Shown piece by piece: positions 1 to 7,107 of a DNA stretch of 19,739 nucleotides. Origin of the DNA: Opitutia bacterium (GTDB lineage: Bacteria; Verrucomicrobiota; Verrucomicrobiia; Opitutales; Opitutaceae). The stretch spans positions 1 to 19,739 of the forward strand of contig PMKA01000319.1 of NCBI GenBank assembly GCA_003157575.1, given 5' to 3'. How positions within the stretch are numbered: position 1 is the stretch's first letter; every line of letters starts with the position of its first letter. The position numbers and the translations under genes were made by a program. The notes under the pieces are model-generated. The model was not told the DNA's origin and did no database searches. It saw only the letters and a list, made by a program, of their open reading frames with translations.

Positions 1-243
1 AAACGGATCGGGATGGTGCATGCCCACAACATAGCCGGCGGGCGGCTGCGTGATGCCGCCGGTCCACTCGGGGATGGTGCCGGCGGCGTTCCCGGCTTGT
101 TCGCCGCCGAGCGGCGTCAGGTCCTTGCCGAGGCGGGCAGCCTGGTCCGCCGGGACGGCCGCGGACAGGACGGAGGCGGTTGCGACCAACGCTGCGAGGA
201 TGGAGGGTGGCAGGCGCATGGAGGAGTGAGAATCAGGGTTCAT
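1..243 (-). CDS. DUF1329 family protein, 5' part only (cut by window edge)
   Basis: The reverse strand reads 81 codons from an ATG at 243 to the window edge without a stop; the C-terminal bulk lies outside. A second in-frame ATG at 219 begins a clean signal peptide (MRLPPSILAALVATASVLSA, cleavage around AVPA), so either start is possible; neither has a Shine-Dalgarno match. The mature N-terminus contains LGKDLTPLGGEQAGN, then GTIPEWTGGI and PPAGY, followed by a G-M-H-H-P-D-P-F stretch. This is the characteristic N-terminal signature of DUF1329 proteins, exported proteins usually related to outer-membrane lipoprotein-sorting (LolA-like) folds. It follows the DUF1302 gene by 38 bp on the same strand, the usual pairing of these families, which implies co-transcription and a shared envelope role. 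The biochemical function of the family is not established, to my knowledge. Confidence 0.88.
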   Translation of the reverse strand, partial: MNPDSHSSMRLPPSILAALVATASVLSAAVPADQAARLGKDLTPLGGEQAGNAAGTIPEWTGGITQPPAGYVVGMHHPDPF

Positions 244-281
244 TGGACTTTGGGTCTATCAGGAATGCCACTCAACGGGGT

Positions 282-2255
282 TCAGAAGGAATATTTTATC
301 GTCGCGGAGACGTAGTCCCGGTCCGAGATCAGATTGTAGTCGCCGCCGCCGAAGTAATTGACGTACTTGAGGTCAAGGGACCACCGGTTCTGAAAGGTGA
401 ATTCCGCACCCAGGGTGAGCGTCTTCCGGTTGTGCAGGAAATTCCCCAGCGGGAGTGGAGTGTTTCCGTTGACATCGTGGGCGAAAGCCAGCGAGGGGGA
501 GACGTTGATCCCTGCGAAGAGGTTGTTGTAGTCGAGCTTTCCGACCACCTGGTAACCCCATGAAGTCTTGTCGGCGAACGCGCTGGCCGGGGTGGCCGGG
601 ACGCTGCTCGCGGTCGCGGGAATGGTCGCGTTGCCCGTGTTGACCAGTTCCATGAGGGCGCCGGCGGTGTCGGTGCCTGCGCCGTCGAACCGCAGCGTGC
701 TCTTCGCGGGAAGATCGGGGACGGAGGTGAGGCCGACTTCACCCACGAGAGTGAGCTGGCTGGCGCCGAGCATCGGGCCAAACACCTTCGTGGCGGTGGC
801 CTGGGCCTGCCACACGTCGAGGCGGCGGTACCCCAAGACTTCGGTGCTCATCTGGCCGAAGTAATTCCCGATCTGGTTGTTCGCGCCGTAGGCCGGATTC
901 ATCGCAGAGAGGGTGGCGAACAGCAGTTCGACATCGTCCACCTGCAGGGGAACATTGCGCTTGTAGGAGACCTCGCCTTGCAGCGAGATGCCGGTCGTCC
1001 CGAGGTCGGTGTTGAAGCTCGCGCCAAACATGTCGATGCCCTTCGGGTAATCGACAAAGTAACGGCCTGTGGCCGCGTCCGTGAGGAACGCCACCTTCTG
1101 AGCATTGGCGATGAGGCCTGCCTGTGCGGCGGTCAGCAGGGCGGGATTGGTCGCATAAAGGGTGAGCAACTGGTTCGCAACCGTCGGAGCCGCCGAGGCC
1201 GGGACGCCTGCGTACTCCACAAGAAGACCGGAGAGAACGCCGGGAATGTACGGCGCGACCGGGCCGGTCGGAGTCACAGCGTCGATCACGGGCAGACGGC
1301 TGCTGTACCTGAGAAAATAGAAACCGAAGTCAGTGTGATTGAGATTGGTGGCAAGATAGTGCGCGGCCAGACCCCACTGGCTGCAATCGTTGGGCCTGCG
1401 ATCAGGGCTCCTCGGAATCGCGCCGAGAGGCTGGCTGTCGACGATGGGAGGCAGTCCGAAGCCGAGGTAGACGTTCTTGCCGCCCGGGCTCGCAAGATCG
1501 TTCGTGCTGAAATAGGTGCCGTCGGGATCGATCCGCATCTGCCGGAACTCCAGCAGCCACACCGCCTCGATGGAGAGGTTGTCCGTCAGCTTAACCGAGG
1601 CGTCCAGCGCGTAGACCGGCAGCAGCGCTTCGCGCAACTCCGAGCCGGGCGTCCGCAGGCGCGTGACATCGACCGGATTGATCACATTGATGCCATTGGG
1701 AATGAAAGTGCTTTCACCCCAGCTGATTACCTGTCTGCCGAGACGCACGGTGAGCGGCGTCGAACCGAGGTCGAACTTGCCGGTGATATAGTGATCGAGC
1801 AGCACGCCGTTCGCGCCGACCTGCTGCTGGGCCACATGGCTCAACGGAGTGCGGGCGCGCGTGCCGTTCTCGTTTATCGGATCGTAAAAGGCGTATCCGC
1901 GGACAAATGCGCCCCAGTTGTCCCATTTCAGCTCCAGATCGTCGGTCACCTTGAAAAGCACCGAGTCGATGCCCTTCTTATAGTTCAGGTCGCCGTCGTC
2001 GCCGTTGAGCGAGTAGGCCTTCCCGGAAACACCATCGAATGTGTTGGTGATGCCATAGAGCGCCGGATCGGGGTTGACGAGCCGGTCCATGGTGCTGATG
2101 GAAAGGGTCGTATCGAGGCTGCCTTTGACTTCGCCGAGAGCGAAAACGAAGGCGTGAATCGGGATCGCCCCTGAGAAAAACAGGGACGCGGTCAACGCAA
2201 ACGCAGCTCCGTTTCGGCGCCAATTCGACATGGGTGGGGAATAGCGAGGTTTCAT
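282..2255 (-). CDS. DUF1302 family outer-membrane beta-barrel protein
   Basis: A 657-residue protein with an N-terminal export signal: basic WRRN, then a hydrophobic run ending near PIHA at about residue 35. A second ATG at 2231 (MSNWRRNG) starts directly before the signal and may be the true start; neither start has a Shine-Dalgarno sequence. The body shows alternating beta-strand composition, a conserved-looking LGRQVISWGEST segment, INPVDVTRLRTPG, and a C-terminal aromatic residue (ATIKYSF) typical of outer-membrane barrels inserted by the Bam machinery. Length, composition and the downstream DUF1329 gene fit the DUF1302 family, commonly found beside DUF1329 and sometimes RND-type transporters. 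The pair is inferred to work in envelope transport of hydrophobic compounds, but no substrate can be read from the sequence. The start region lies just downstream of a terminator-like hairpin. Confidence 0.87.
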   Translation of the reverse strand: MKPRYSPPMSNWRRNGAAFALTASLFFSGAIPIHAFVFALGEVKGSLDTTLSISTMDRLVNPDPALYGITNTFDGVSGKAYSLNGDDGDLNYKKGIDSVLFKVTDDLELKWDNWGAFVRGYAFYDPINENGTRARTPLSHVAQQQVGANGVLLDHYITGKFDLGSTPLTVRLGRQVISWGESTFIPNGINVINPVDVTRLRTPGSELREALLPVYALDASVKLTDNLSIEAVWLLEFRQMRIDPDGTYFSTNDLASPGGKNVYLGFGLPPIVDSQPLGAIPRSPDRRPNDCSQWGLAAHYLATNLNHTDFGFYFLRYSSRLPVIDAVTPTGPVAPYIPGVLSGLLVEYAGVPASAAPTVANQLLTLYATNPALLTAAQAGLIANAQKVAFLTDAATGRYFVDYPKGIDMFGASFNTDLGTTGISLQGEVSYKRNVPLQVDDVELLFATLSAMNPAYGANNQIGNYFGQMSTEVLGYRRLDVWQAQATATKVFGPMLGASQLTLVGEVGLTSVPDLPAKSTLRFDGAGTDTAGALMELVNTGNATIPATASSVPATPASAFADKTSWGYQVVGKLDYNNLFAGINVSPSLAFAHDVNGNTPLPLGNFLHNRKTLTLGAEFTFQNRWSLDLKYVNYFGGGDYNLISDRDYVSATIKYSF

Positions 2256-2274
2256 GGCTCAGGGGGGATGGAAG

Positions 2275-2297
2275 AAAAAACCTCCGCGTTGGGAGGT
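2275..2297 (-). terminator. Terminator-like hairpin in the leader of the DUF1302 gene
   Basis: On the minus strand, acctcc (2297-2292), a 6-base loop and ggaggt (2285-2280) form a perfect 6-bp stem followed immediately by a run of T (2280-2275). This is the form of an intrinsic terminator, and it lies only about 20 bases upstream of the DUF1302 start at 2255. Further upstream another cctcc (about 2300-2305) could pair with the same ggagg, so two alternative stems are possible, as in attenuators. The ggaggt looks like a Shine-Dalgarno sequence but is about 24 bases from the start codon, too far to serve it. No plus-strand gene ends here. Confidence 0.5.
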
Positions 2298-2419
2298 CAG
2301 GGAGGACTGGGGTTCAGGTTGGACCCGGGGCAGAGCGCAAAACGAGGCGAAATGAAGTGGGGTTCCCAAGGTCACGGCAAGAACTAAAAAGGGAATCTCG
2401 GAGCCTGAATTGCCCGAAA

Positions 2420-2436
2420 GCCGGCGGGCTGCCGGC
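2420..2436. repeat. GCCGGC inverted repeat in the DUF1302/uvrA-like spacer
   Basis: Two GCCGGC copies separated by gggct form a short strong hairpin in the 273-bp divergent spacer between the DUF1302 and uvrA-like genes. It has no T-run on either strand, so it is not an obvious terminator. I found no convincing LexA-like operator in this spacer. Confidence 0.3.
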
Positions 2437-2514
2437 GGAGGACACATTTCCCCTTTCCACGCTCCGAGCTGAGCGGCCCTGCGATTCCCGCTTTGACGCC
2501 GCGGCCCAAATAGT

Positions 2515-2520
2515 GAGGTG
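2515..2520 (+). promoter_or_regulatory. Shine-Dalgarno site of the uvrA-like gene
   Basis: gaggtg lies 8 bases before the ATG at 2529 and supports that start. It is the only clear Shine-Dalgarno match ahead of a start codon in this window. A TTGACG about 25 bases upstream (near 2494) could be a -35 element, but no good -10 follows it at the right distance. Confidence 0.6.
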
Positions 2521-2528
2521 ATAGCATC

Positions 2529-5387
2529 ATGGAGGCGGCCGCATATATTCACATCAAGGGCGCCCGGGAGCACAATTTGAGGAATCTCGAGCTCCGTCTG
2601 CCCCGCGGGAAGCTGGTCGTGGTGACCGGGCCGAGCGGCTCCGGCAAGTCCTCCCTGGTTTTCGACACCCTGTACGCCGAGGGTTACCGAAAGTACATGG
2701 AGAGCCTTTCGACGGAGGCGCGGCAGGTGCTGGCGCAGCTGCGCCGGCCCGACGTCGACTTCATCCACGGGCTTTCGCCCGTTCTTGCGATCGAACAGCG
2801 GACCGGCGGCGGGTCGCCGCGAACCACCGTGGCGACCGTGACCGAGATCGCCGACTACGCCCGCCTCCTGTGGGCTCTGCAGGGCGCGCAGTTTTGCCCC
2901 AAGGACGGCGGAAGGATCGAGCCGCATTCGCTGGACGATTGCGTTGAGCGGGTGCTGCGGGAGGCCCCGGGCGAGCGCATCGTGCTTCTGGCGCCCTGGA
3001 TGCGGGCGAAGCCCTCCGTTCTGCGCGACGAACTGGCGGACTTGCGGCAGCGGGGATTCCAGCGCGTGAGGGTCGCCGGCGAGATTAAATCGCTCGACGA
3101 TCCGCATCTGCTGCCCCCCGGTGCGCGCGAGCTTGTCGTCGAACTTGTCGTCGACCGGCTGATGGCGGCGCCCGAGCAGCGAAGCCGGCTCGCCGATTCG
3201 CTGGAGCTTGCGTTCAGGGAGGGGCAGGACCGCGCCATTGTCCTCGCCCAGAAGTCGCCGGAGGAACCGTGGCGCGAAATCGTGCTGAGCCAGAACCTGA
3301 GCTGTGTGGTCTGCGGCGAGGTGTACGACAGGCTCACGCCGCGGCATTTTTCGTTCAATCATCAGGAGGGGGCGTGCCCGGCGTGCGGAGGCCTGGGGCG
3401 GCGGATGAGCTTCAGCCCCGAGCTTGTCGTGCCCGATCCCGGAAAATCGGTTCGGGAGGGCGCGCTCAAACCCTGGCGGATCGGCGGAAAGAATCTGATC
3501 ATAAAGCACAACGCCGTCCTTAAACAGCTGGCCGAACAGCTTCCGTTCGAACCCGAAAAGCCGTGGCGCGAGCTGCCGGAGGACGTGCGCCAGACGCTTC
3601 TGTACGGGGCGGGGGAGCGCCTGTTCAGCTTCCGCCTGCGCAGGATGAAACAGCCCAAGCTCATGTCGTTCGCAGGCGTTCTCGCGCTGTTGGACGAGAG
3701 CTGGCGCGAAACCCGCAGCGACGGGTTCCGGGCGCGCCTCACGACGTTCCAGGTGAGCGCGGAGTGTCCGGTCTGCCACGGCACGCGCCTGAATCCGCGT
3801 GCGGAGGCGGTGCGTCTCGAGGGCGGGGGCGAAATCGGCACGGGCAACAGTTTTCCGGCGTTCATGGCAATGGACATCGGTGCAGCGCACGCGTTCGCGC
3901 TCGGGCTGAAACAGCGGCTGGCCGGCGTGGAATCGGCGCGGGAGGTTGTGGAGGGAATCGAGCAACGGCTTCATTTCCTGCTCGAAACCGGTCTCGGGTA
4001 TCTGACGCTCGACCGGGAGTATGGCACGCTCAGCGGCGGCGAGGCGCAGCGCGTCCGGCTTGCGACGCAGCTTGGGATGGGCCTGATGGGCGTCATCTAC
4101 GTGCTCGACGAGCCCAGCATCGGCCTGCACGCCCACGACAACCGGAAGCTGATCCAGACGTTGGGCGAATTGCGCGACCGCGGAAACACCGTCATCGTGG
4201 TCGAGCACGATGGAGACACAATGCGGGCGGCCGACGAGCTGGTGGAACTCGGCCCCGGCGCGGGCACCGAGGGCGGCGCAATCCTCTTTCAGGGCACTCC
4301 GGCGGCGTGCGCCCTTCAGCCGGCAGCTGTGTCGCGAACCGGACCCTTCCTGGCGGGCACGTCCTCAGTGACAAAGGACGCGAAGCTGCGCGCGCCGGAC
4401 GGTCGCTGGCTGACGGTCCGCGGGGCGCGGGAGCACAACCTGAAGGATATCAACGCGGCGTTCCCGGTCGGACTGCTGACCTGCGTCACGGGCGTTTCCG
4501 GTTCGGGGAAAAGCACGCTGGTGAACGACATCCTCGGCGCCGCGGCGGCCCGGAAGCTAAACGGCGCCAAGGTCCTTCCCGGCAGGCACCGAGGGCTCGA
4601 CGGCCTGGATAATTTTGAAAAGACCGTGCGCGTGGACCAGGAGCCGATCGGGCGCAGTCCGCGCTCGAATCCCGCCACGTACACGAAGCTTCTCGACCTG
4701 TTGCGCGACCTGTTTGCCCAATGCCCGCTCGCAAAGATTCGCGGCTACCGGGCGAGCCGCTTCAGCTTCAACGTGCGCGGCGGCCGGTGCGAACGCTGCC
4801 AGGGCGACGGCCAGATCCGGCTCGACATGCAGTTCCTGGCGGATGCCTACGTCGAATGCCCCAGCTGCGGCGGCCGCCGGTTCAACCGGGAGACGCTCGA
4901 AGTCCGCTTCCACGGCCGGAGCATTGCGGATGTCCTCGACCTGACCGTGAGGGAGGCCATGGAGCTTTTCCGCCACATTCCGCGCGTCATGGAGAAACTG
5001 GAGACGCTCGACGCGGTTGGGCTGGACTACCTTCACCTGGGCCAGTCCGCGGTGACCCTTTCTGGAGGCGAGGCGCAGAGGCTGAAGCTCTCCCTCGAAT
5101 TGAGCCGGCGCCAGCAGGGCCAGACCCTCTACATTCTCGATGAACCCACGACAGGGCTGCACTGGGTCGACATCCAGCGCCTGATGGACCTGCTGTTCAG
5201 GCTGCGCGATGCCGGGAACACGATCGTTGTGATCGAGCACAATCTCGATGTGATCCGCCTTGCCGACTGGATCGTCGACCTCGGCCCTGGCGGCGGCGCA
5301 GACGGCGGCGAGATCGTCTACGCGGGCCCCTGCGCAGGAATTGAAAAAGAGCACCGCTCGCTCACCGGCCAGGCTCTGGCGGGTTGA
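2529..5387 (+). CDS. uvrA: Divergent UvrA (excinuclease ABC subunit A) paralog
   Basis: A 952-residue protein of normal UvrA length with two ABC ATPase modules. First module: Walker A GPSGSGKS at 34-41 (most UvrA have GLSGSGKS), a UvrB-binding-type insertion at about 130-245, zinc finger C259/C262/C283/C286, signature LSGGEAQR at 501, and Walker B ending at D527. Second module: Walker A GVSGSGKS at 655-662, the [17 protein letters not shown] motif, zinc finger C754/C757/C777/C780, signature LSGGEAQR at 844, and Walker B ending at D871. UvrA dimers scan DNA for bulky lesions and load UvrB in nucleotide excision repair. Departures from canonical UvrA include [26 protein letters not shown] and a first Cys pair reduced to CPKD (C123, D126). 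It may therefore be a second, specialised UvrA copy rather than the housekeeping one. No uvrB or uvrC is nearby. Start supported by a Shine-Dalgarno site. Confidence 0.9.
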   Translation: MEAAAYIHIKGAREHNLRNLELRLPRGKLVVVTGPSGSGKSSLVFDTLYAEGYRKYMESLSTEARQVLAQLRRPDVDFIHGLSPVLAIEQRTGGGSPRTTVATVTEIADYARLLWALQGAQFCPKDGGRIEPHSLDDCVERVLREAPGERIVLLAPWMRAKPSVLRDELADLRQRGFQRVRVAGEIKSLDDPHLLPPGARELVVELVVDRLMAAPEQRSRLADSLELAFREGQDRAIVLAQKSPEEPWREIVLSQNLSCVVCGEVYDRLTPRHFSFNHQEGACPACGGLGRRMSFSPELVVPDPGKSVREGALKPWRIGGKNLIIKHNAVLKQLAEQLPFEPEKPWRELPEDVRQTLLYGAGERLFSFRLRRMKQPKLMSFAGVLALLDESWRETRSDGFRARLTTFQVSAECPVCHGTRLNPRAEAVRLEGGGEIGTGNSFPAFMAMDIGAAHAFALGLKQRLAGVESAREVVEGIEQRLHFLLETGLGYLTLDREYGTLSGGEAQRVRLATQLGMGLMGVIYVLDEPSIGLHAHDNRKLIQTLGELRDRGNTVIVVEHDGDTMRAADELVELGPGAGTEGGAILFQGTPAACALQPAAVSRTGPFLAGTSSVTKDAKLRAPDGRWLTVRGAREHNLKDINAAFPVGLLTCVTGVSGSGKSTLVNDILGAAAARKLNGAKVLPGRHRGLDGLDNFEKTVRVDQEPIGRSPRSNPATYTKLLDLLRDLFAQCPLAKIRGYRASRFSFNVRGGRCERCQGDGQIRLDMQFLADAYVECPSCGGRRFNRETLEVRFHGRSIADVLDLTVREAMELFRHIPRVMEKLETLDAVGLDYLHLGQSAVTLSGGEAQRLKLSLELSRRQQGQTLYILDEPTTGLHWVDIQRLMDLLFRLRDAGNTIVVIEHNLDVIRLADWIVDLGPGGGADGGEIVYAGPCAGIEKEHRSLTGQALAG

Positions 5388-5864
5388 TGCGGAGAACCTC
5401 TCTCCGGTGGCGAATTCAAACCGTGAGCGGGCACATTCCGAGCGGGCATTGGCCGCTCAGCGCGGTGGAGGGGGGGCCGCTCCGATTGCGCGTAGGGCCG
5501 GCGCTTGTCGCCGGGCCGATTTTCGATCGAAGAAAAGGTCCGCCGCTTCGTGTCTTTGCGCCTTGTGGGGCCGCTGCGGTTGGAATGGGCTGTGTTTCGT
5601 TAGTTGTCATATTCGGTGGCCAGGTTAGGGCCTCAGCGCCGCCTGACCCCGCCATGTCAACTTGGGGTTCGATATGGGGTGCGGTCGCCGGCGACGGCAC
5701 TTGGGGCTGAGGCCGCTCCGATGGTGAAGTGAGCATTGCAAGGCCCGCCCCGGGTTTGAACGGACCGCCGGAGCGGGACCCAAAGCGATGGACGATCGCG
5801 ATTTGGAGCGGGAGGACTGGGCGGCCGGTTGCGGAACTGCGCATTGCGTGCTCATTCTGCGATT
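5388..5864. other. 477-bp spacer, no supported gene
   Basis: GC-rich spacer between the uvrA-like gene and the S1C protease gene. It contains a 12-bp direct repeat ggccgctccgat (5475-5486 and 5711-5722), a palindrome ttcgatcgaa near 5522-5531, a palindrome gtcgccggcgac near 5686-5697, and two gagcggga copies in 5770-5815. An open frame starts at ATG 5387, overlapping the uvrA-like stop by one base (TGATG), and runs to 5710 (107 codons). Its translation is low in recognisable features and I do not call it a gene. No good promoter or terminator was identified. Confidence 0.5.
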
Positions 5865-6836
5865 ATGATGGCCACACTCACTCACGACCCTGCTCTCCCG
5901 GGCAACGACCTCCTGCTTGATGCCTATTCGCAGGCCGTCTCCGGGGCCTTCGAAGCCGCGCACCCTGCGGTCGTGCATCTTGAGGTTGGGAGCGACCGCG
6001 CTCCGGGCGGATCGGGTTCGGCGTTCTTCATTTCGCCGGACGGCTATTTGCTGACCAACAGTCATGTTATCCATGGCGCGCGCGAGATGCGGGTGTTCCT
6101 TGCCGACGGTCGCAAGCTTGCCGCCGAACTGATCGGCGACGACCCGGGCACAGATCTGGCGGTCCTTCGGGTGAGCGCCGACGAGATCTCCTGCCTGACG
6201 CTGGCTGACAGCGCCGCGGTGCGGCCGGGTCAGATTGCCATCGCGATCGGTTCGCCCATGGGGTTTCAGCAAACCGTGACTGCGGGCATCGTGAGCGGCC
6301 TTGGCCGGTCTCTGCGGGGTGCATCCGGCCGGCTGATCGACAACGTCATCCAGACGGACGCCGCACTCAACCCCGGAAACTCCGGCGGTCCACTCGTCAA
6401 CACGCTCAGCGAGGTGATTGGCGTGAATACTGCGATCATCCGACCCGCCCAGGGAATCTGCTTTGCCATCGCGAGCAACACCGCCCGCTGGGTCGCCGCC
6501 TGGCTGATCAAGGACGGCCGCATTCGGCGCAGCTTTATCGGATTGGTCGGACAAGACGTTCCGCTTCTCCGAAAGGTGTCCCGTCACCATCATCTCGCCC
6601 AGGAGACCGGGGTGCTGATTGCGGGAATTGAGAACAACAGTCCCGCCGCGCGTGCCGGCCTGCTCGAGGGAGACGTCGTGCTCGCGCTCGACGAGGCGGC
6701 GACTCCGACCTTGGACAGCCTGCACAAGCTGCTCACCGGAGATCGCATCGGGGAAAGGGCGATTGTGACATTCCTGCGGGGCGTCGAGTTGCGCCGCCAC
6801 GCCGTCATTCCGCTCGAGATGCCCGACCTAAGCTGA
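5865..6836 (+). CDS. S1C (HtrA/Do-like) trypsin-fold serine protease with one PDZ domain
   Basis: From the ATG at 5865 this is 323 residues; an ATG at 5868 and an upstream TTG at 5829 are alternatives, and none has a well-spaced Shine-Dalgarno. The catalytic triad is complete: H67 (LLTNSHVIHG), D97 (DPGTDLAVLRV) and S173 (NPGNSGGPLVN). The oxyanion/substrate strand AIGSPMGFQQTVTAGIVSG is also present. A single PDZ domain occupies about 248-318 (GVLIAGIENNSPAARAGL, then GDVVLALDE). HtrA proteases degrade or refold damaged proteins. Unlike periplasmic DegP/DegS, no signal peptide or membrane anchor is visible before the domain (acidic, polar first 30 residues), so it is predicted to be cytoplasmic or exported in an unrecognised way. 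It is convergent with the S9 peptidase gene. Its partners and regulation are unknown. Confidence 0.9.
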   Translation: MMATLTHDPALPGNDLLLDAYSQAVSGAFEAAHPAVVHLEVGSDRAPGGSGSAFFISPDGYLLTNSHVIHGAREMRVFLADGRKLAAELIGDDPGTDLAVLRVSADEISCLTLADSAAVRPGQIAIAIGSPMGFQQTVTAGIVSGLGRSLRGASGRLIDNVIQTDAALNPGNSGGPLVNTLSEVIGVNTAIIRPAQGICFAIASNTARWVAAWLIKDGRIRRSFIGLVGQDVPLLRKVSRHHHLAQETGVLIAGIENNSPAARAGLLEGDVVLALDEAATPTLDSLHKLLTGDRIGERAIVTFLRGVELRRHAVIPLEMPDLS

Positions 6837-7107
6837 TCGCTGCCGGCCCTGCGGGGCAGGCTCCCGCGGGTTCGCTGGCCTATGCCGGCGGAGTCCTGTG
6901 ATTCAAGACCCCGGCCGCTGATCCTCTGGTCAGACATTGTCTGGAGCCCCCCCTGGCCGGCCGCCCTGCCCCTGTTTCAGCAACGTCTGTCGCGTATTTG
7001 TAGTGCAATTACCGGACACCCTTGGATAGGCCCAGACCGCAAAGATAATGGTCTGACCTTGTGGGGATCGGTTCTGTCAAGCGATTACATCGGCTTGAAG
7101 ACACACC
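6837..7107. repeat. Spacer with short inverted repeats, possibly repeat-element remnants
   Basis: Convergent spacer between the S1C and S9 genes. It holds cctgc-ggg-gcagg just after the S1C stop (around 6847-6859), cagac-att-gtctg (6931-6943), and cagacc/ggtctg (7033-7038 with 7050-7055). None has a T-run, so they are weak terminator candidates. The ggtctgacc/ggtcagacc type of motif next to gcaaag resembles ends often seen around IS200-like/REP-associated transposases, but no transposase is present. That link is inference only. Confidence 0.3.

Noticed and set aside
978..2174. A 398-codon plus-strand frame opposite the DUF1302 gene
   Set aside because: It is antisense to a barrel protein with signal peptide and C-terminal Phe; no domain is visible in the translation.
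2300..2330. LexA-like operator near the uvrA-like gene (ggttcaggttggacc)
   Set aside because: The arms are imperfect and do not match a recognised LexA box; SOS control cannot be supported.
2259..4208. A 649-codon open frame on the minus strand opposite the uvrA-like gene
   Set aside because: It is antisense to a full-length, motif-complete UvrA; the translation is rich in Arg/Pro/His/Gln with no domain. High GC keeps the opposite frame open.
5625..6800. A 391-codon minus-strand frame opposite the S1C protease
   Set aside because: The plus strand carries a complete catalytic triad and PDZ domain; the minus frame is Arg/His/Gly-rich shadow.
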